Shown here piece after piece: positions 32,564 to 42,128 of a DNA stretch of 64,000 nucleotides. Source of the DNA: Pseudomonas ekonensis (GTDB lineage Bacteria > Pseudomonadota > Gammaproteobacteria > Pseudomonadales > Pseudomonadaceae). A program made the position numbers and the translations under genes. Each line of letters starts with the position of its first letter. Position 1 is the stretch's first letter. The notes beneath the pieces were generated by a model. The model was not told where the DNA came from and searched no databases. It worked only from the letters and a program-made list of their open reading frames with translations. The DNA lies in the NCBI RefSeq assembly GCF_019145435.1, contig NZ_JAHSTS010000002.1, positions 1,488,001-1,552,000 of the forward strand, given 5' to 3'.

Positions 32564-33199
32564 TCAAGGCGTGTCCGGCTGGTTCGCCGGATGGGCCTTG
32601 ACGAACGCCGGATGCGCAGCGGCCAACGCCGCCACCCGACGGATCCGCGGGTAGGCGTCGAGCGAAACGTTGAAGCGCTCGGCCGCATACAGCTGCGGGA
32701 TCAGGTAGACGTCGGCCAGGCACGGCCATTCGCCGAAGCAGAAGCCTTCGTCGCCGATCAGTTGCTCCACCGTCGCCAGCCCTTGGCCGATCCAGTGGCC
32801 GATCCATTCCGTCACCTGGGTTTCGTCGTGACCCGACTGACGCAGGCGGTTGAGCACGCTGACGTTGTGCAGCGGATGCACGTCGCAGCCGATCACCGAC
32901 GCCACGCCGCGCACGTGGGCGCGGGCGGCGAGGTTTTCCGGCAGCAGCGGCACCTGTGGATAACGTTCTTCCAGGTACTCGATGATCGCCGGCGACTGGA
33001 TCAGCAGCTCGCCGTCATCGGTGCGCAAGGCCGGCACCCGGCCCTGCGGATTGATCGCCAGGTACGCCGGTTGCCGGTGCTCGCCCCCCGGCGGCGCGAT
33101 CAGGTTGACCGGCAGCGCCCGGTAGTCGAGCCCCTTGAGCGCCAGGGCGATGCGCACCCGGAACGACGAAGTGGAGCGGTAGTAGGTGTAGAGATCCAT
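32564..33199 (-). CDS. maiA: Maleylacetoacetate isomerase
   Basis: A 211-residue zeta-class glutathione transferase that isomerises maleylacetoacetate to fumarylacetoacetate. The N-terminal thioredoxin-like domain carries the zeta signature YYRSTSSFRVRIALALKGL with the catalytic Ser/Ser/Cys-type site (SSS of RSTSSFR), and INPQGRVPAL with LIQSPAIIEYLEE binds glutathione. It follows fahA by 12 bases in the operon. Confidence 0.94.
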   Translation of the reverse strand: MDLYTYYRSTSSFRVRIALALKGLDYRALPVNLIAPPGGEHRQPAYLAINPQGRVPALRTDDGELLIQSPAIIEYLEERYPQVPLLPENLAARAHVRGVASVIGCDVHPLHNVSVLNRLRQSGHDETQVTEWIGHWIGQGLATVEQLIGDEGFCFGEWPCLADVYLIPQLYAAERFNVSLDAYPRIRRVAALAAAHPAFVKAHPANQPDTP

Positions 33200-33211
33200 G
33201 AGCCGCTCCTG

Positions 33212-34516
33212 TCAGCGTGCCGCCAGCACTTTGCCCCGGCACTCGCCGAAGCCGATGGAGGCATGACCGTCACGGGCGCAGCGGGCGCGCAGGATGATTT
33301 CGTCACCGTCCTCGAGGAACTTGCGCACTTCGCCGGTGGCCAGCTCGACCGGCTTCTTGCCGCCCTCGGTGATCTCCAGCAGGCTGCCGAACTGGCCGCT
33401 TTGCGGCCCCGACAAGGTGCCCGAACCGAACAGGTCACCGGCCTGCAGCTGGCAGCCGTTGACGCTGTGGTGGGCGACCATCTGCGCCACGGTCCAGTAC
33501 ATGTACTTCGTGTTGCTCAGGGTCAGGCGGTGGGCCGGCAGGTTCTGCTCGCGCATGGCTTCGGTGAGCAGCAGCACTTCCAGTTCGATGTCGAACGCGC
33601 CGCCGGCCTGGTCGCGGTTGTCCAGCAGGTACGGCAGGGGCTGCGGATCGCCTTGCGGGCGCGCCGGCTGCGCGGTGCGGAACGGCGCCAGCGCTTCGGC
33701 GGTCACCACCCACGGCGAGACGCTGGTGATGAAGCTCTTGGACAGGAACGGCCCCAGCGGCTGGTATTCCCAGGCCTGGATGTCACGGGCCGACCAGTCG
33801 TTGAGCAGGCAGAAACCGGCGATGTGCTCGGCGGCGTCGCCGATGGCGATCGGCTCGCCCATCTCGTTGCCCTGGCCGATCCAGATGCCCAGCTCCAGTT
33901 CGTAGTCCAGGCGCGCGCAGGGGCCGAAGGTCGGCTCGCTGGCGCCGGCCGGCAGGGTCTGCCCCTTGGGGCGGCGCACATCGGTGCCGGAGGCGCGGAC
34001 GGTGGACGCCCGGCCGTGGTAGCCGATCGGCACGTGCTTGTAGTTGGGCAGCAGCGGGTTGTCCGGGCGGAACAGCTTGCCGACGTTCTGCGCGTGCTCG
34101 ATGCCGACATAGAAATCGGTGTAGTCGCTGATCCGCGCCGGCAGGTGCATTTGGCAGTCGGTGGCCAGCGGCAGCAGCTTAGCGGCCGCAGCTTCGATCT
34201 TCGCCTGCAGGGCGCTGCCTTCGCTGAACAGCTCCAGCAGGCGTGCGCGCAGGGCGACCCGCGCCTCGCGGCCCAGGGCGAAGAACGCGTTCAACTGACC
34301 GCCGCGGGTGGCTTCGGCCGCCGCACGGGCGGCGCCTTCGAACAGGCCGGCGTCCAGCGCCGCCTCCAGGTCGAAAATGCGGTCGCCGATGGCCACGCCG
34401 CTGCGCGGGGCCGAACCGTCGGCGCTGAACACGCCCAGCGGCAGGTTCTGCAGCGGGAAGTCCGCGTGGCCGTTGGCCGAGGCGACCCAGCTGCGGGCGA
34501 TGGAAGTCTGAGTCAT
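33212..34516 (-). CDS. fahA: Fumarylacetoacetase
   Basis: A 434-residue enzyme hydrolysing fumarylacetoacetate to fumarate and acetoacetate. Metal and catalytic residues are complete: Asp134 in SDYTDFY, His141 in GIEHAQNVG, Glu206 and Glu208 in DYELELG, and Asp240 in NDWSARD. Also present are PIGYHGRAST and KYMYWTVAQMVAHHSVNG. Its start is three bases after the hmgA stop, and maiA follows. Confidence 0.96.
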   Translation of the reverse strand: MTQTSIARSWVASANGHADFPLQNLPLGVFSADGSAPRSGVAIGDRIFDLEAALDAGLFEGAARAAAEATRGGQLNAFFALGREARVALRARLLELFSEGSALQAKIEAAAAKLLPLATDCQMHLPARISDYTDFYVGIEHAQNVGKLFRPDNPLLPNYKHVPIGYHGRASTVRASGTDVRRPKGQTLPAGASEPTFGPCARLDYELELGIWIGQGNEMGEPIAIGDAAEHIAGFCLLNDWSARDIQAWEYQPLGPFLSKSFITSVSPWVVTAEALAPFRTAQPARPQGDPQPLPYLLDNRDQAGGAFDIELEVLLLTEAMREQNLPAHRLTLSNTKYMYWTVAQMVAHHSVNGCQLQAGDLFGSGTLSGPQSGQFGSLLEITEGGKKPVELATGEVRKFLEDGDEIILRARCARDGHASIGFGECRGKVLAAR

Positions 34517-34519
34517 GGG

Positions 34520-35815
34520 TTATCTCCGGGTCGGGTCGAACGTGACAGGCAGCGTAGCCCAGCAGGCGTCGTAATTGGATTGCAGTTGCGGACAGTCGAG
34601 GGCGAAACGGCTCGGTCGCAGCACCTGGCTGGTCTCGAACATGAACGCCATGGTGTTGTCGATTTTCGCGGGCTTGAGGTCAGCGTTGATGGCCTTGGTG
34701 CAGGTCTCGCCGTCCGGGCCGTGGGCGCTCATGCAGCTGTGCAGGGACGCGCCGCCGGGCACGAAGCCTTCGGCCTTGGCGTCGTACTCGCCCTGGATCA
34801 GGCCCATGAACTCGTTCATCAGGTTGCGGTGGAACCACGGCGGACGGAAGGTCTTCTCGGCCACCATCCAGCGCGGCGGGAAGATCACAAAGTCGAGGTT
34901 GGCCAGGCCGTGCACGCTGGTCGGCGAGGTCAGCACGGTGAAGATCGACGGATCCGGGTGATCGAAACTGACCGTGCCGATGGTGTTGAACCGGCGCAGG
35001 TCGTATTTGTACGGCACGTTGTTGCCGTGCCAGGCGACCACATCCAGCGGCGAGTGACCGAGCTCGGCGCCCCACAGCTGGCCGAGGAACTTCTGCACCA
35101 GGGTGGTCGGCTGCCGAAGGTGCTCGTAGGCGGCGACCGGGGTCAGGAAGTCACGGGGGTTGGCCAGGCCGTTGCTGCCGATCGGCCCCAGGTCCGGCAG
35201 GCGCAGCGGTGCGCCGTGGTTCTCGGCGACGTAGCCGCGGGCCTGGGCGTCCAGCAGTTCGACGCGGAACTTCAGGCCCCGCGGCAGCACGGCGATCTCC
35301 AGCGGCTCGACCTCCAGCACGCCCAGTTCGGTGGCGATGCGCAGGCGTCCCAGTTGCGGCACCAGCAGCAGCTCGCCGTCGGCATTGAAGAACACCCGCT
35401 CCATCGAACGGTTGGCGGCGTAGCTGTAGAGGCTGATCCCGGCCGGTTTTTCGGCGCCGGCGTTGGCGGCCATGCTCACCAGGCCGTCGATGAAATCGGT
35501 GGGGGCGGAGGGAATGTCCAGCGGGTTCCAGCGCAGGCGGTTGGGGGTGACCTCACCCAACGGGCCGCCGACCAGTTGCCGGTCCAGCTTGACGAACGCC
35601 GGGTGATTGGCCGACGGGTTGATCCGGTACATCCAGGTGCGCCGCGCTTCGCTGCGGGCCATGGTGAAGGCGGTGCCGGAAAACAGTTCGGCGTAGAGGC
35701 CGTAGGGGGCTTTCTGCGGGGAGTTCTGGCCGACAGGCAGTGCGCCGGGCAACGCTTCGCTGCTGAATTCGTTGCCGAAACCCGACTGGTACGCCAGGGC
35801 TGAATCGAGGTTCAT
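34520..35815 (-). CDS. hmgA: Homogentisate 1,2-dioxygenase
   Basis: A 431-residue ring-cleaving iron dioxygenase converting homogentisate to maleylacetoacetate in tyrosine and phenylalanine catabolism. The N-terminus [20 protein letters not shown] is diagnostic. The iron site is visible in [19 protein letters not shown] (His and Glu) and [16 protein letters not shown] (His). The ATG at 35815 follows AGGAGG. First gene of the hmgA-fahA-maiA-transporter operon, divergent from its repressor hmgR. Loss of function in such strains gives pyomelanin; here the gene looks intact. Confidence 0.97.
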   Translation of the reverse strand: MNLDSALAYQSGFGNEFSSEALPGALPVGQNSPQKAPYGLYAELFSGTAFTMARSEARRTWMYRINPSANHPAFVKLDRQLVGGPLGEVTPNRLRWNPLDIPSAPTDFIDGLVSMAANAGAEKPAGISLYSYAANRSMERVFFNADGELLLVPQLGRLRIATELGVLEVEPLEIAVLPRGLKFRVELLDAQARGYVAENHGAPLRLPDLGPIGSNGLANPRDFLTPVAAYEHLRQPTTLVQKFLGQLWGAELGHSPLDVVAWHGNNVPYKYDLRRFNTIGTVSFDHPDPSIFTVLTSPTSVHGLANLDFVIFPPRWMVAEKTFRPPWFHRNLMNEFMGLIQGEYDAKAEGFVPGGASLHSCMSAHGPDGETCTKAINADLKPAKIDNTMAFMFETSQVLRPSRFALDCPQLQSNYDACWATLPVTFDPTRR

Positions 35816-35891
35816 GGAGCCTCCTGAACAGGGAGTCGGCATGGCCCGTGGCTCTGGATCAGAGGTGTTGGCACGCCGGGGTTGTTATTGT

Positions 35892-35917
35892 CGTAATTCG
35901 ATTACGCATAACGTAAT
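35892..35917. promoter_or_regulatory. HmgR operator region (three CGTAAT half-sites)
   Basis: CGTAAT (35892-35897), its inverse ATTACG (35901-35906) and a further CGTAAT (35912-35917) form two overlapping palindromes between the hmgA and hmgR starts. An IclR-type repressor binding a palindrome of this kind controls hmg genes in P. putida. Confidence 0.75.
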
Positions 35918-35978
35918 TTGCTCGCTATCCAGCGTCAAGCTATAAAGACGCCCATTCGATCCGGGACACGGCGGCACC

Positions 35979-36773
35979 ATGGAAAAAACCAGCGACAGCA
36001 ACGGCAAACAGAAAGTGCGCTCCGCCGAGGTCGGCACCGACATCCTCAAGGCGCTGGCCGAACTGTCGCCCGCCACGTCGCTGTCGCGCCTGGCCGAACA
36101 CGTGCAGATGCCGGCGAGCAAGGTGCACCGCTACCTGCAGGCGTTGATCGCCACAGGGTTCGCCGAGCAGGACGCCGCCACCAACCACTACGGCCTGGGC
36201 CGCGAGGCGCTGCGCGTGGGCCTGGCCGCGCTCAACAGCATGGACGTGCTGAAGGTCGCCGCCCTGCCGCTGTCGGAACTGCGCGACGAACTCAACGAAA
36301 CCTGCTTTCTGGCGGTCTGGGGCAACCAGGGCGCGACGGTGGTGCACATCGAGCCGGCGGTGCGGGCGGTGACGGTGGTGACGCAACTGGGCTCGGTGCT
36401 GCCGTTGCTCAGTTCCTCCACCGGCCTGGTGTTCAGCGCCTACCTGCCGCACCGCGAAACCGACGAACTGCGCGAGCGGGAAACCGCCGTCGATGAACAT
36501 CCGCTGGCGGACGAGAAGGCCTATGCGGATCTTTGCGGTCAGATCCGCGCACGGGGCCTGCACCACGTGCACGGTTTGTTGATGCCGGGGGTGGACGCGT
36601 TGTCGGCGCCGGTGTTCAACGCGGTCGGCCAGATCGCCGCCGTGCTGACCATCGTCGGCCCGACCTCGCTGTTCCACGCCGACGAGAACGGCCCGGCGGC
36701 GCAGCGGCTGCTGGCGGCGGCCCGGGCCGTGAGTTGGCGGATGGGGTATCAGCCCGAAGGTCCGGTCACCTGA
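35979..36773 (+). CDS. hmgR: IclR-family repressor of homogentisate catabolism
   Basis: A 264-residue IclR-type regulator. The N-terminal winged helix (VGTDILKALAELSPATSLSR, HVQMPASKVHRYLQALIATG) precedes the effector domain (HYGLGREALRVGLAALNS, VWGNQGATVVHIE). It is divergent from hmgA with the operator palindromes in between. In P. putida, HmgR represses hmgABC and is released by homogentisate; the same is expected here. Confidence 0.92.
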   Translation: MEKTSDSNGKQKVRSAEVGTDILKALAELSPATSLSRLAEHVQMPASKVHRYLQALIATGFAEQDAATNHYGLGREALRVGLAALNSMDVLKVAALPLSELRDELNETCFLAVWGNQGATVVHIEPAVRAVTVVTQLGSVLPLLSSSTGLVFSAYLPHRETDELRERETAVDEHPLADEKAYADLCGQIRARGLHHVHGLLMPGVDALSAPVFNAVGQIAAVLTIVGPTSLFHADENGPAAQRLLAAARAVSWRMGYQPEGPVT

Positions 36774-36796
36774 GAGGCCCCGTCCGCCCACAGCGC

Positions 36797-39253
36797 TCAG
36801 ATGAGCGTGGTTCGGCTGGCGCTGTTTTCCGTGTCATCCAGAACGTCCTGGATCGCCTCCAGCACCCGCTCGTGCAGACGCGGCAGGCCGGCGGTCTCCG
36901 CCACCAGTTTTTCGATCTCTTTCACATCCCCAATCAGGTCGATGAAGTCCTTCTTGAGTGCGCTGAGCGCCGGCTTGCCGACCCCGGCCTTGCCCAGCGA
37001 GGCCAGTTCGATCAAAGCCGTCTTCAAGTGTTCCAGCGCCTTGGCCCGGTTGCCCTCCGAGTAAGCCTCGACACCTTGGACCAGGCTCTTGGTGAACAGG
37101 AACGCGCCCAATGCGATGCCGATGGGCGCACTGACGACACCGACGGCCCCGACGGCCGTCACCACGGCATCGAAGGCCAGCCTGCCGATGATCTCGTTCA
37201 GGCTTTCGGTCTTGTCATCGACGTCGGAAATGACCTGGCGGACCAGCTCCTCATGGCTGCGCCCCAAATCGCTCATGCGGCTGTCGGGCTCAAGGACCGG
37301 CGCCTCGGTGAAGTTGCTCAGTTGCTCCAGGTCCGAGAGGTAGGCGCCGACCTGCGCCTGATGCCGGGTCGCCACGCGACGGCAGAAATAATCGCCCAGG
37401 CCGCCGCTCTTCACCGACGCAACGAATTCGCCGAACGGCCGCAGCTCGCGGCCGTCCGGTGCGTCGGGGGTGAACAGGTACGGCTCGGCCTTCCCGTCCA
37501 CGACCAACCGGAAGACATAGACGCCCACCACCAGGCGTCCTTTCAGATGGAGCCGGAACAGCGCGCTGACCCGCACCTTTTCCGGCAATTCACCGTTGAG
37601 GGTGACGGTCTGCGACGGCTTGGGCAGCGGCTGCCGCAACGCCTCGATGACATTGTTCATCTCCTCGACGTGCGTTCGCGGCATGGGACTGGAGAACCGG
37701 GCGTTGAGCGCGGCCGACTCCATCTGCCGCAGCAGGATGCCCACATGCACGGCGCGCTTGAGCGCCCCATCGGGATGCGAAGGCTCCAGATCCACCGTGC
37801 GCAGCCGGTCGATGTACTTCTCGCCCGGCCGCAACGTCCTCGACCACCCGGCGATGTGACGGATATCAAGCCCCGTGAACGGGGCATGCCTGCCGGACAG
37901 CGTGAACCTCGGGTACAGCGGCTGGCCCGCCCCGTCGGCATAGAAATGCGTTTCGCTGACAATCAATTCGGTGAGCGTCATCCTCTGCTGTTCGCTGATC
38001 TGCACATAAATCAGATCGGGATCGATCGAGATCCGCTGACCTTGCGACAACAGCAACGCTTCGACTTCCTGCTTGATCAGGTCGCGGCAGAAGCGTTCGT
38101 AACCGAGCAGCCCGGCACCGCGCACCTTGACCACGTGCAGCGCCTTCAACTCGCTGCCCAAACGCGTGAACCGCTGCCGAAGCGCCTGGGGTGCTGTGCG
38201 GTAGCCATAAGGGGCCTGGCTTTCCTGCTGCGCGATCAGCCAGGCACGTTCGTTGTGCACAAGCCCGTCGAGCACCTCGTCGCCGCCGTAGGGAGAAGGC
38301 GCCAGCGTCACGCCGGCCCAGTTGGCGGGCTTGAGGGGAACGGCCTTCAGATACCCCGCCAGGGAGGCACGATCCATGGCGTGGGATTGCTGGCTGAGGT
38401 AACTGCACCCCGCTTCATTGGCCTGGGGCATTCGCGGCTCGCCGGGTTCCGGCTCGTCAGCGGCCAGCCAGCCGCTGATGCCCAGGTTCAGCGCCCGAAA
38501 CGAACGCCAGCCGTACCAGTCCTGTTGCCCGGGCGAACCGGGGGCGTACAGCAGCCAGTCGTCGGTGTCGCCGGTTCGGTCGCCGATCACCACGAGATCC
38601 TTGAGGGGACGGGTATTGGGCAGCAGACGCAACGACGCGACGGTCAGCGCCGCATCCCCCGCCACCGCACGCTCGATCCGCGCCAGGTTGGCATCGCTGA
38701 GATGGTCTTGCAGCCGCGCCGCCAGCGCACTCAGCAAGAGCCGGTTGCGCAGGACGTCTTTCATGGCGGCCAACACGTCGCTGCGCTCATAGACATCCCG
38801 CAAGGATGCCGCGAACTCCGCCCGTGCGTCCTGGCTCAGGAGCTCCATCAGCCAGGCCGGGTTCACCTCCGGATCCATGCCCGGCAAGCGGAGGGAGAGT
38901 TGCGTCTCATGCATCGGATCGTGCAGGCCCCGCAACAGCATGTCGGCGATCGCCAGCGTGTCTTCCTGAACGATTGTCCGCCCGGCCACGTTGAACCCGT
39001 ATCGGCTATGCACCGTGCATCGCTCAAGTTCGGGTACATGCCCAACGTTACTGTTCAACGCCTCGCCGACCACCTGCCGCGCATAGGCCGGCAGGCTGGC
39101 GAACGCTCCCAGCCGAGCGCCGAGCTCCGCCCGGCTGGCGTTCAGGCTGCCCTCCAGGCTTGCGTAGCGCAATCGGTCAGCCTCCCCGGCGGCCTTCAGC
39201 CACTGCGGCCCAGGCAAGTCGACGGGATGGAGTGCCGTGTTCATCATGTTCAT
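36797..39253 (-). CDS. Large toxin-like protein, resembles dermonecrotic-toxin (DUF6543) group
   Basis: An 818-residue protein with no signal peptide. Several stretches recall the large Pseudomonas 'dermonecrotic toxin domain' proteins: LPGMDPEVNPAWLMELLSQ, SDVLAAMKDVLRNRLLLSAL, SQQSHAMDRASLAGYLKAV and APYGYRTAPQALRQRF. Near residues 705-745 there is a hydrophobic hairpin (VVTAVGAVGVVSAPIGIALG, then AFLFTKSLVQGV) of the kind used for membrane insertion. Those relatives are usually well over 1,000 residues and carry a toxic C-terminus; here the protein ends about 75 residues after the hydrophobic segment, so it may be a short form. The ATG at 39253 follows GGGGG by five bases. There is no secretion, immunity or chaperone gene beside it. 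The family assignment is from memory. Confidence 0.6.
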   Translation of the reverse strand: MNMMNTALHPVDLPGPQWLKAAGEADRLRYASLEGSLNASRAELGARLGAFASLPAYARQVVGEALNSNVGHVPELERCTVHSRYGFNVAGRTIVQEDTLAIADMLLRGLHDPMHETQLSLRLPGMDPEVNPAWLMELLSQDARAEFAASLRDVYERSDVLAAMKDVLRNRLLLSALAARLQDHLSDANLARIERAVAGDAALTVASLRLLPNTRPLKDLVVIGDRTGDTDDWLLYAPGSPGQQDWYGWRSFRALNLGISGWLAADEPEPGEPRMPQANEAGCSYLSQQSHAMDRASLAGYLKAVPLKPANWAGVTLAPSPYGGDEVLDGLVHNERAWLIAQQESQAPYGYRTAPQALRQRFTRLGSELKALHVVKVRGAGLLGYERFCRDLIKQEVEALLLSQGQRISIDPDLIYVQISEQQRMTLTELIVSETHFYADGAGQPLYPRFTLSGRHAPFTGLDIRHIAGWSRTLRPGEKYIDRLRTVDLEPSHPDGALKRAVHVGILLRQMESAALNARFSSPMPRTHVEEMNNVIEALRQPLPKPSQTVTLNGELPEKVRVSALFRLHLKGRLVVGVYVFRLVVDGKAEPYLFTPDAPDGRELRPFGEFVASVKSGGLGDYFCRRVATRHQAQVGAYLSDLEQLSNFTEAPVLEPDSRMSDLGRSHEELVRQVISDVDDKTESLNEIIGRLAFDAVVTAVGAVGVVSAPIGIALGAFLFTKSLVQGVEAYSEGNRAKALEHLKTALIELASLGKAGVGKPALSALKKDFIDLIGDVKEIEKLVAETAGLPRLHERVLEAIQDVLDDTENSASRTTLI

Positions 39254-39433
39254 GTCTGCCCCCTGAATTAATGTGCGAAGCCACTTCTGACTGGCTCCCG
39301 AAAAACAGTAATTCAGCGAAAACGGGCAGGACATGGCGAAGACAATTCAGAATGCGCACAAGTCATACCGGATATGAATCCGCACAGCACTTGCAAAGAT
39401 TCATGGCCCCCTGGTCACCTGAACCGTGGTTGC

Positions 39434-41989
39434 TCAGCGCCACAATCCCATTGACTTCGCCCTGGCCACCGCTTGAGTCCTGCGTTCGACGCCCAGCTTG
39501 GCGTGAATGCGCCGGGTGTGGGTTTTTACAGTGTGCAATGAAATGAACAACGCATCGGCAATCTGCTGATTGGAATGCCCTTGCGCGATCAGTTCCAGCA
39601 CCTGGCGTTCACGCTGGCTCAGTGCGCCGGCTTCGGGTAGCGGGCCGGACTCCCCGTCCGCAAGGCCGGCCTCGTGCGCCAGCAGCAGGGACGCGGCACG
39701 CTGACGCAGCTCGCCCAGCACTTGCCGGGCCTGATGCTTCTCCACCCCGGCCATCGCTGTGCGCAGGGTCTCCAGGGCCTGCCCACGGCAGCCGCCCAGC
39801 CACAGGGCCTCCGCCTTGGCCAGGTGCAGCTCTGTGCACAGGGCCGCCATGCCCCGCGCCTGTGCCTGGCCCATCCAGAGGTCCAGTTGCTCCACCGCAT
39901 CGGCGGGCCCCGAGCCGAGCCGGAGCCTGGCGAGCATCAGCAGATACTCGATCCGCGCAATCAGCGCCAGCGTCGCCGGCGGGGCCTGCAATGCCTGCGG
40001 GCCGCGATAGTGCTTGAGCACCCGGCTCAGCGCTTCGCATGCCAGCTCCACCCGTCCCTGCTGCAGCCAGAAATGGCTGCTGACCTGCAGCAGCGCGCCG
40101 CGGTAGACCGTGTCCGGAATCTGCCGCTGCTGCATCAGCCGTTCGGCATCGCGCAGGCGCACGAAGGCCTGGGCGTAGTCCCCACGGTTGGCCGCCAGTT
40201 GCGCCAGCCCGAGAAAGCCGTACAGCACGCGTTTGTCGTGACTGCGCAGGCAGTCGTCCAGCCCGCTACGGAAGAACCCGGCCGCCCGGGACTGCTGCCC
40301 CATGCCCAGGGCCAGCCGGCCGCGCCGCAGCGCGATGCGGCCCAGCAACGGCGCCGGACGTTCGCCCCGCGCACTCAGCAGTTGCTGCATGTCCGCCAGC
40401 AGGCCGTCGGCACGGTCCGGCGTACCGCGCTGTTCCAGCCATTGGGCGTGATCGAGCTCCAGCAGGCCTTCGAACAGCAATGACCCTCGAGCCCGCGCCA
40501 GACGAAGGGCCTCACGGTTGATCGCCTGCGCCCGGTTCATGTCCGCGGACAGCAGGGCCTGTTGCGTCTGCCCCGACAGGCACAGCAGACGCGCCGGCCA
40601 GGCGTCATCCCCCAGGGCCGCCAACGCCTCCTGAAAATGTTCACCGGCGGCGTCCATGCGCCCCTGCAAATGCAGCAGCCAGCCCTTCTGCGCCTGCCAG
40701 CGGGCGATCAACTGTCGCTGAAGCGACGCCGACGGCTGAGGAAGGAATCGCCCAAGGTGCTCGATCCAGGCCGTCGCCTGCCCGAAGCGTCCGGCAAACA
40801 GCAAGGCGGCGGTCATCAGGCCGATCAGTTGCGGCGAGCCGAGCATCAGCGCCTCGCCCTGGCGCTCATGCAGGCTCAGCAACAGCGCCACGGTCCGGTC
40901 CTCGAACAGGTGCTCGAAGGTGAAATGCTGCAGCAGGCTGACCGCCACTTCGTACTCTTCGGCCAGCAGCGCCTGTTCGAAGGCCGATTTCCAGTCCTGT
41001 TCGGCGGTGAACCACTGACAGGCCCGGCGATGCCAGGAACGCCCCTGCGGCCAGTGTTCGTCCATGATCAACCGGGACAGCGCCGGGAAGACCTGCAGCC
41101 ACTCGGCCGAGTCCTGCCACGGCTCGATGAAGCAGCCGAGCGCCTGCAGCGTGCTCAGGTACTGCGTGCCCTCCCCGACGCCGAACAGGTGATCGCAGAA
41201 CCCGGCGCTGAAGCGCGGAAAATGCGCCAGCACCCGCCAGGCTTCGGCCAGCTCGGGCGTGAGGCCGCTGAACAATTCGCGCTGCAGATAATCCAGCAGG
41301 GTGTCGGCACGCTGTTGCGGCAGCTCCCTTTGCGACCAGTCGCACTTTTGCAGCAGCGCCATGCGCACGCCGGCGCACCAGCCGCCCGTGTGCAGGACGA
41401 TGCGCTGCGCCACAGCCTCGGCCTGCTCCGGCGGCAAGTGACGCAGCACCGGCGCGAGCTCCTTGGGCGTCAGCGCCAACGCGTGCGCCTCGCACTCGTA
41501 CAGCGCGTCATCGAGCAGCAGCCGGGGCCAGTTGCACGACGGGCGCCGTCGCGATCCGATCCACCAGACCAGCGCCGGACTGCCGGCCGCCAGCAAACGG
41601 TCGAGCAAGGCGTCCAGCAGCGGATCCGGCTGGCGGCAATAGTCATCGATCATCAGCCAGGCCGGCGACCGCCAGCGGGCCAGTTCCTCGGTGAGCGCGG
41701 CCTCGTCCGCGCCTTGCATGCCCAGCGCCTGGGCCAGCCGCCGGCAGAACCCGTCAACGGACAACGCCGCGCCCGCCAGCGGCAGCCAATGCACCGTGCA
41801 GCCCGCCGGGGCCTGCAACAGGCATTCGGTCATCAGCGCCGTCTTGCCGCTGCCGGGCGGCGCGCAAAGCAAACGGATGCGTGCCGTGGTCTCGAGCAGC
41901 GGCCTGCTCAGGCGGCTGCGCAACTGGTGGTGGGGAGACAGCCTGGGCAGAAAACCGGGCGGTTGCGGACACGGCGTCATGGCGGTCAT
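39434..41989 (-). CDS. MalT-type LuxR transcriptional regulator (large ATP-binding)
   Basis: An 851-residue regulator with a Walker A motif (CAPPGSGKTALM, residues 42-53) and a Walker B-like LMIDDY near residue 112, then a long helical-repeat region. The C-terminal GerE helix-turn-helix is ALSQRERQVLELIAQGHSNQ followed by ALFISLHTVKTHTRRIHAKL. Such proteins act as ligand-sensing oligomeric activators. It is followed downstream by the toxin-like gene and preceded by the DUF1329/DUF1302 pair on the same strand. That order (regulator, DUF1329, DUF1302) matches PA3921-PA3923 of P. aeruginosa as I recall it, so control of that pair is likely. Confidence 0.9.
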   Translation of the reverse strand: MTAMTPCPQPPGFLPRLSPHHQLRSRLSRPLLETTARIRLLCAPPGSGKTALMTECLLQAPAGCTVHWLPLAGAALSVDGFCRRLAQALGMQGADEAALTEELARWRSPAWLMIDDYCRQPDPLLDALLDRLLAAGSPALVWWIGSRRRPSCNWPRLLLDDALYECEAHALALTPKELAPVLRHLPPEQAEAVAQRIVLHTGGWCAGVRMALLQKCDWSQRELPQQRADTLLDYLQRELFSGLTPELAEAWRVLAHFPRFSAGFCDHLFGVGEGTQYLSTLQALGCFIEPWQDSAEWLQVFPALSRLIMDEHWPQGRSWHRRACQWFTAEQDWKSAFEQALLAEEYEVAVSLLQHFTFEHLFEDRTVALLLSLHERQGEALMLGSPQLIGLMTAALLFAGRFGQATAWIEHLGRFLPQPSASLQRQLIARWQAQKGWLLHLQGRMDAAGEHFQEALAALGDDAWPARLLCLSGQTQQALLSADMNRAQAINREALRLARARGSLLFEGLLELDHAQWLEQRGTPDRADGLLADMQQLLSARGERPAPLLGRIALRRGRLALGMGQQSRAAGFFRSGLDDCLRSHDKRVLYGFLGLAQLAANRGDYAQAFVRLRDAERLMQQRQIPDTVYRGALLQVSSHFWLQQGRVELACEALSRVLKHYRGPQALQAPPATLALIARIEYLLMLARLRLGSGPADAVEQLDLWMGQAQARGMAALCTELHLAKAEALWLGGCRGQALETLRTAMAGVEKHQARQVLGELRQRAASLLLAHEAGLADGESGPLPEAGALSQRERQVLELIAQGHSNQQIADALFISLHTVKTHTRRIHAKLGVERRTQAVARAKSMGLWR

Positions 41990-42079
41990 CGTGCGAGCCT
42001 TCTTATCGTTGTGCCGTCACCCTAGCCCTGTCCCGCGCGCTTGTTGATAAGTATTCAAGAGGCTGATCGGCCCCCATAA

Positions 42080-42105
42080 AAAAGGCGACCGCCCGGTCGC
42101 CTTTT
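42080..42105. terminator. Bidirectional terminator after the DUF1329 gene
   Basis: AAAAGGCGACCG (42080-42091) and its exact complement (42094-42105) around a CC centre, with T-runs on both strands. It ends the DUF1302-DUF1329 transcript, 23 bases past the stop, and isolates the MalT-type regulator gene. Confidence 0.92.
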
Positions 42106-42128
42106 GTACGCCTTGTGTATCGCGACCG

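Noticed and set aside
32537..35803. A 1,088-codon open frame on the plus strand opposite the hmg operon
   Set aside because: It is antisense to maiA, fahA and hmgA, all of which are well supported. Its composition (Gln/Arg/Val/Gly-rich, no domain) is typical of shadow frames in GC-rich DNA.
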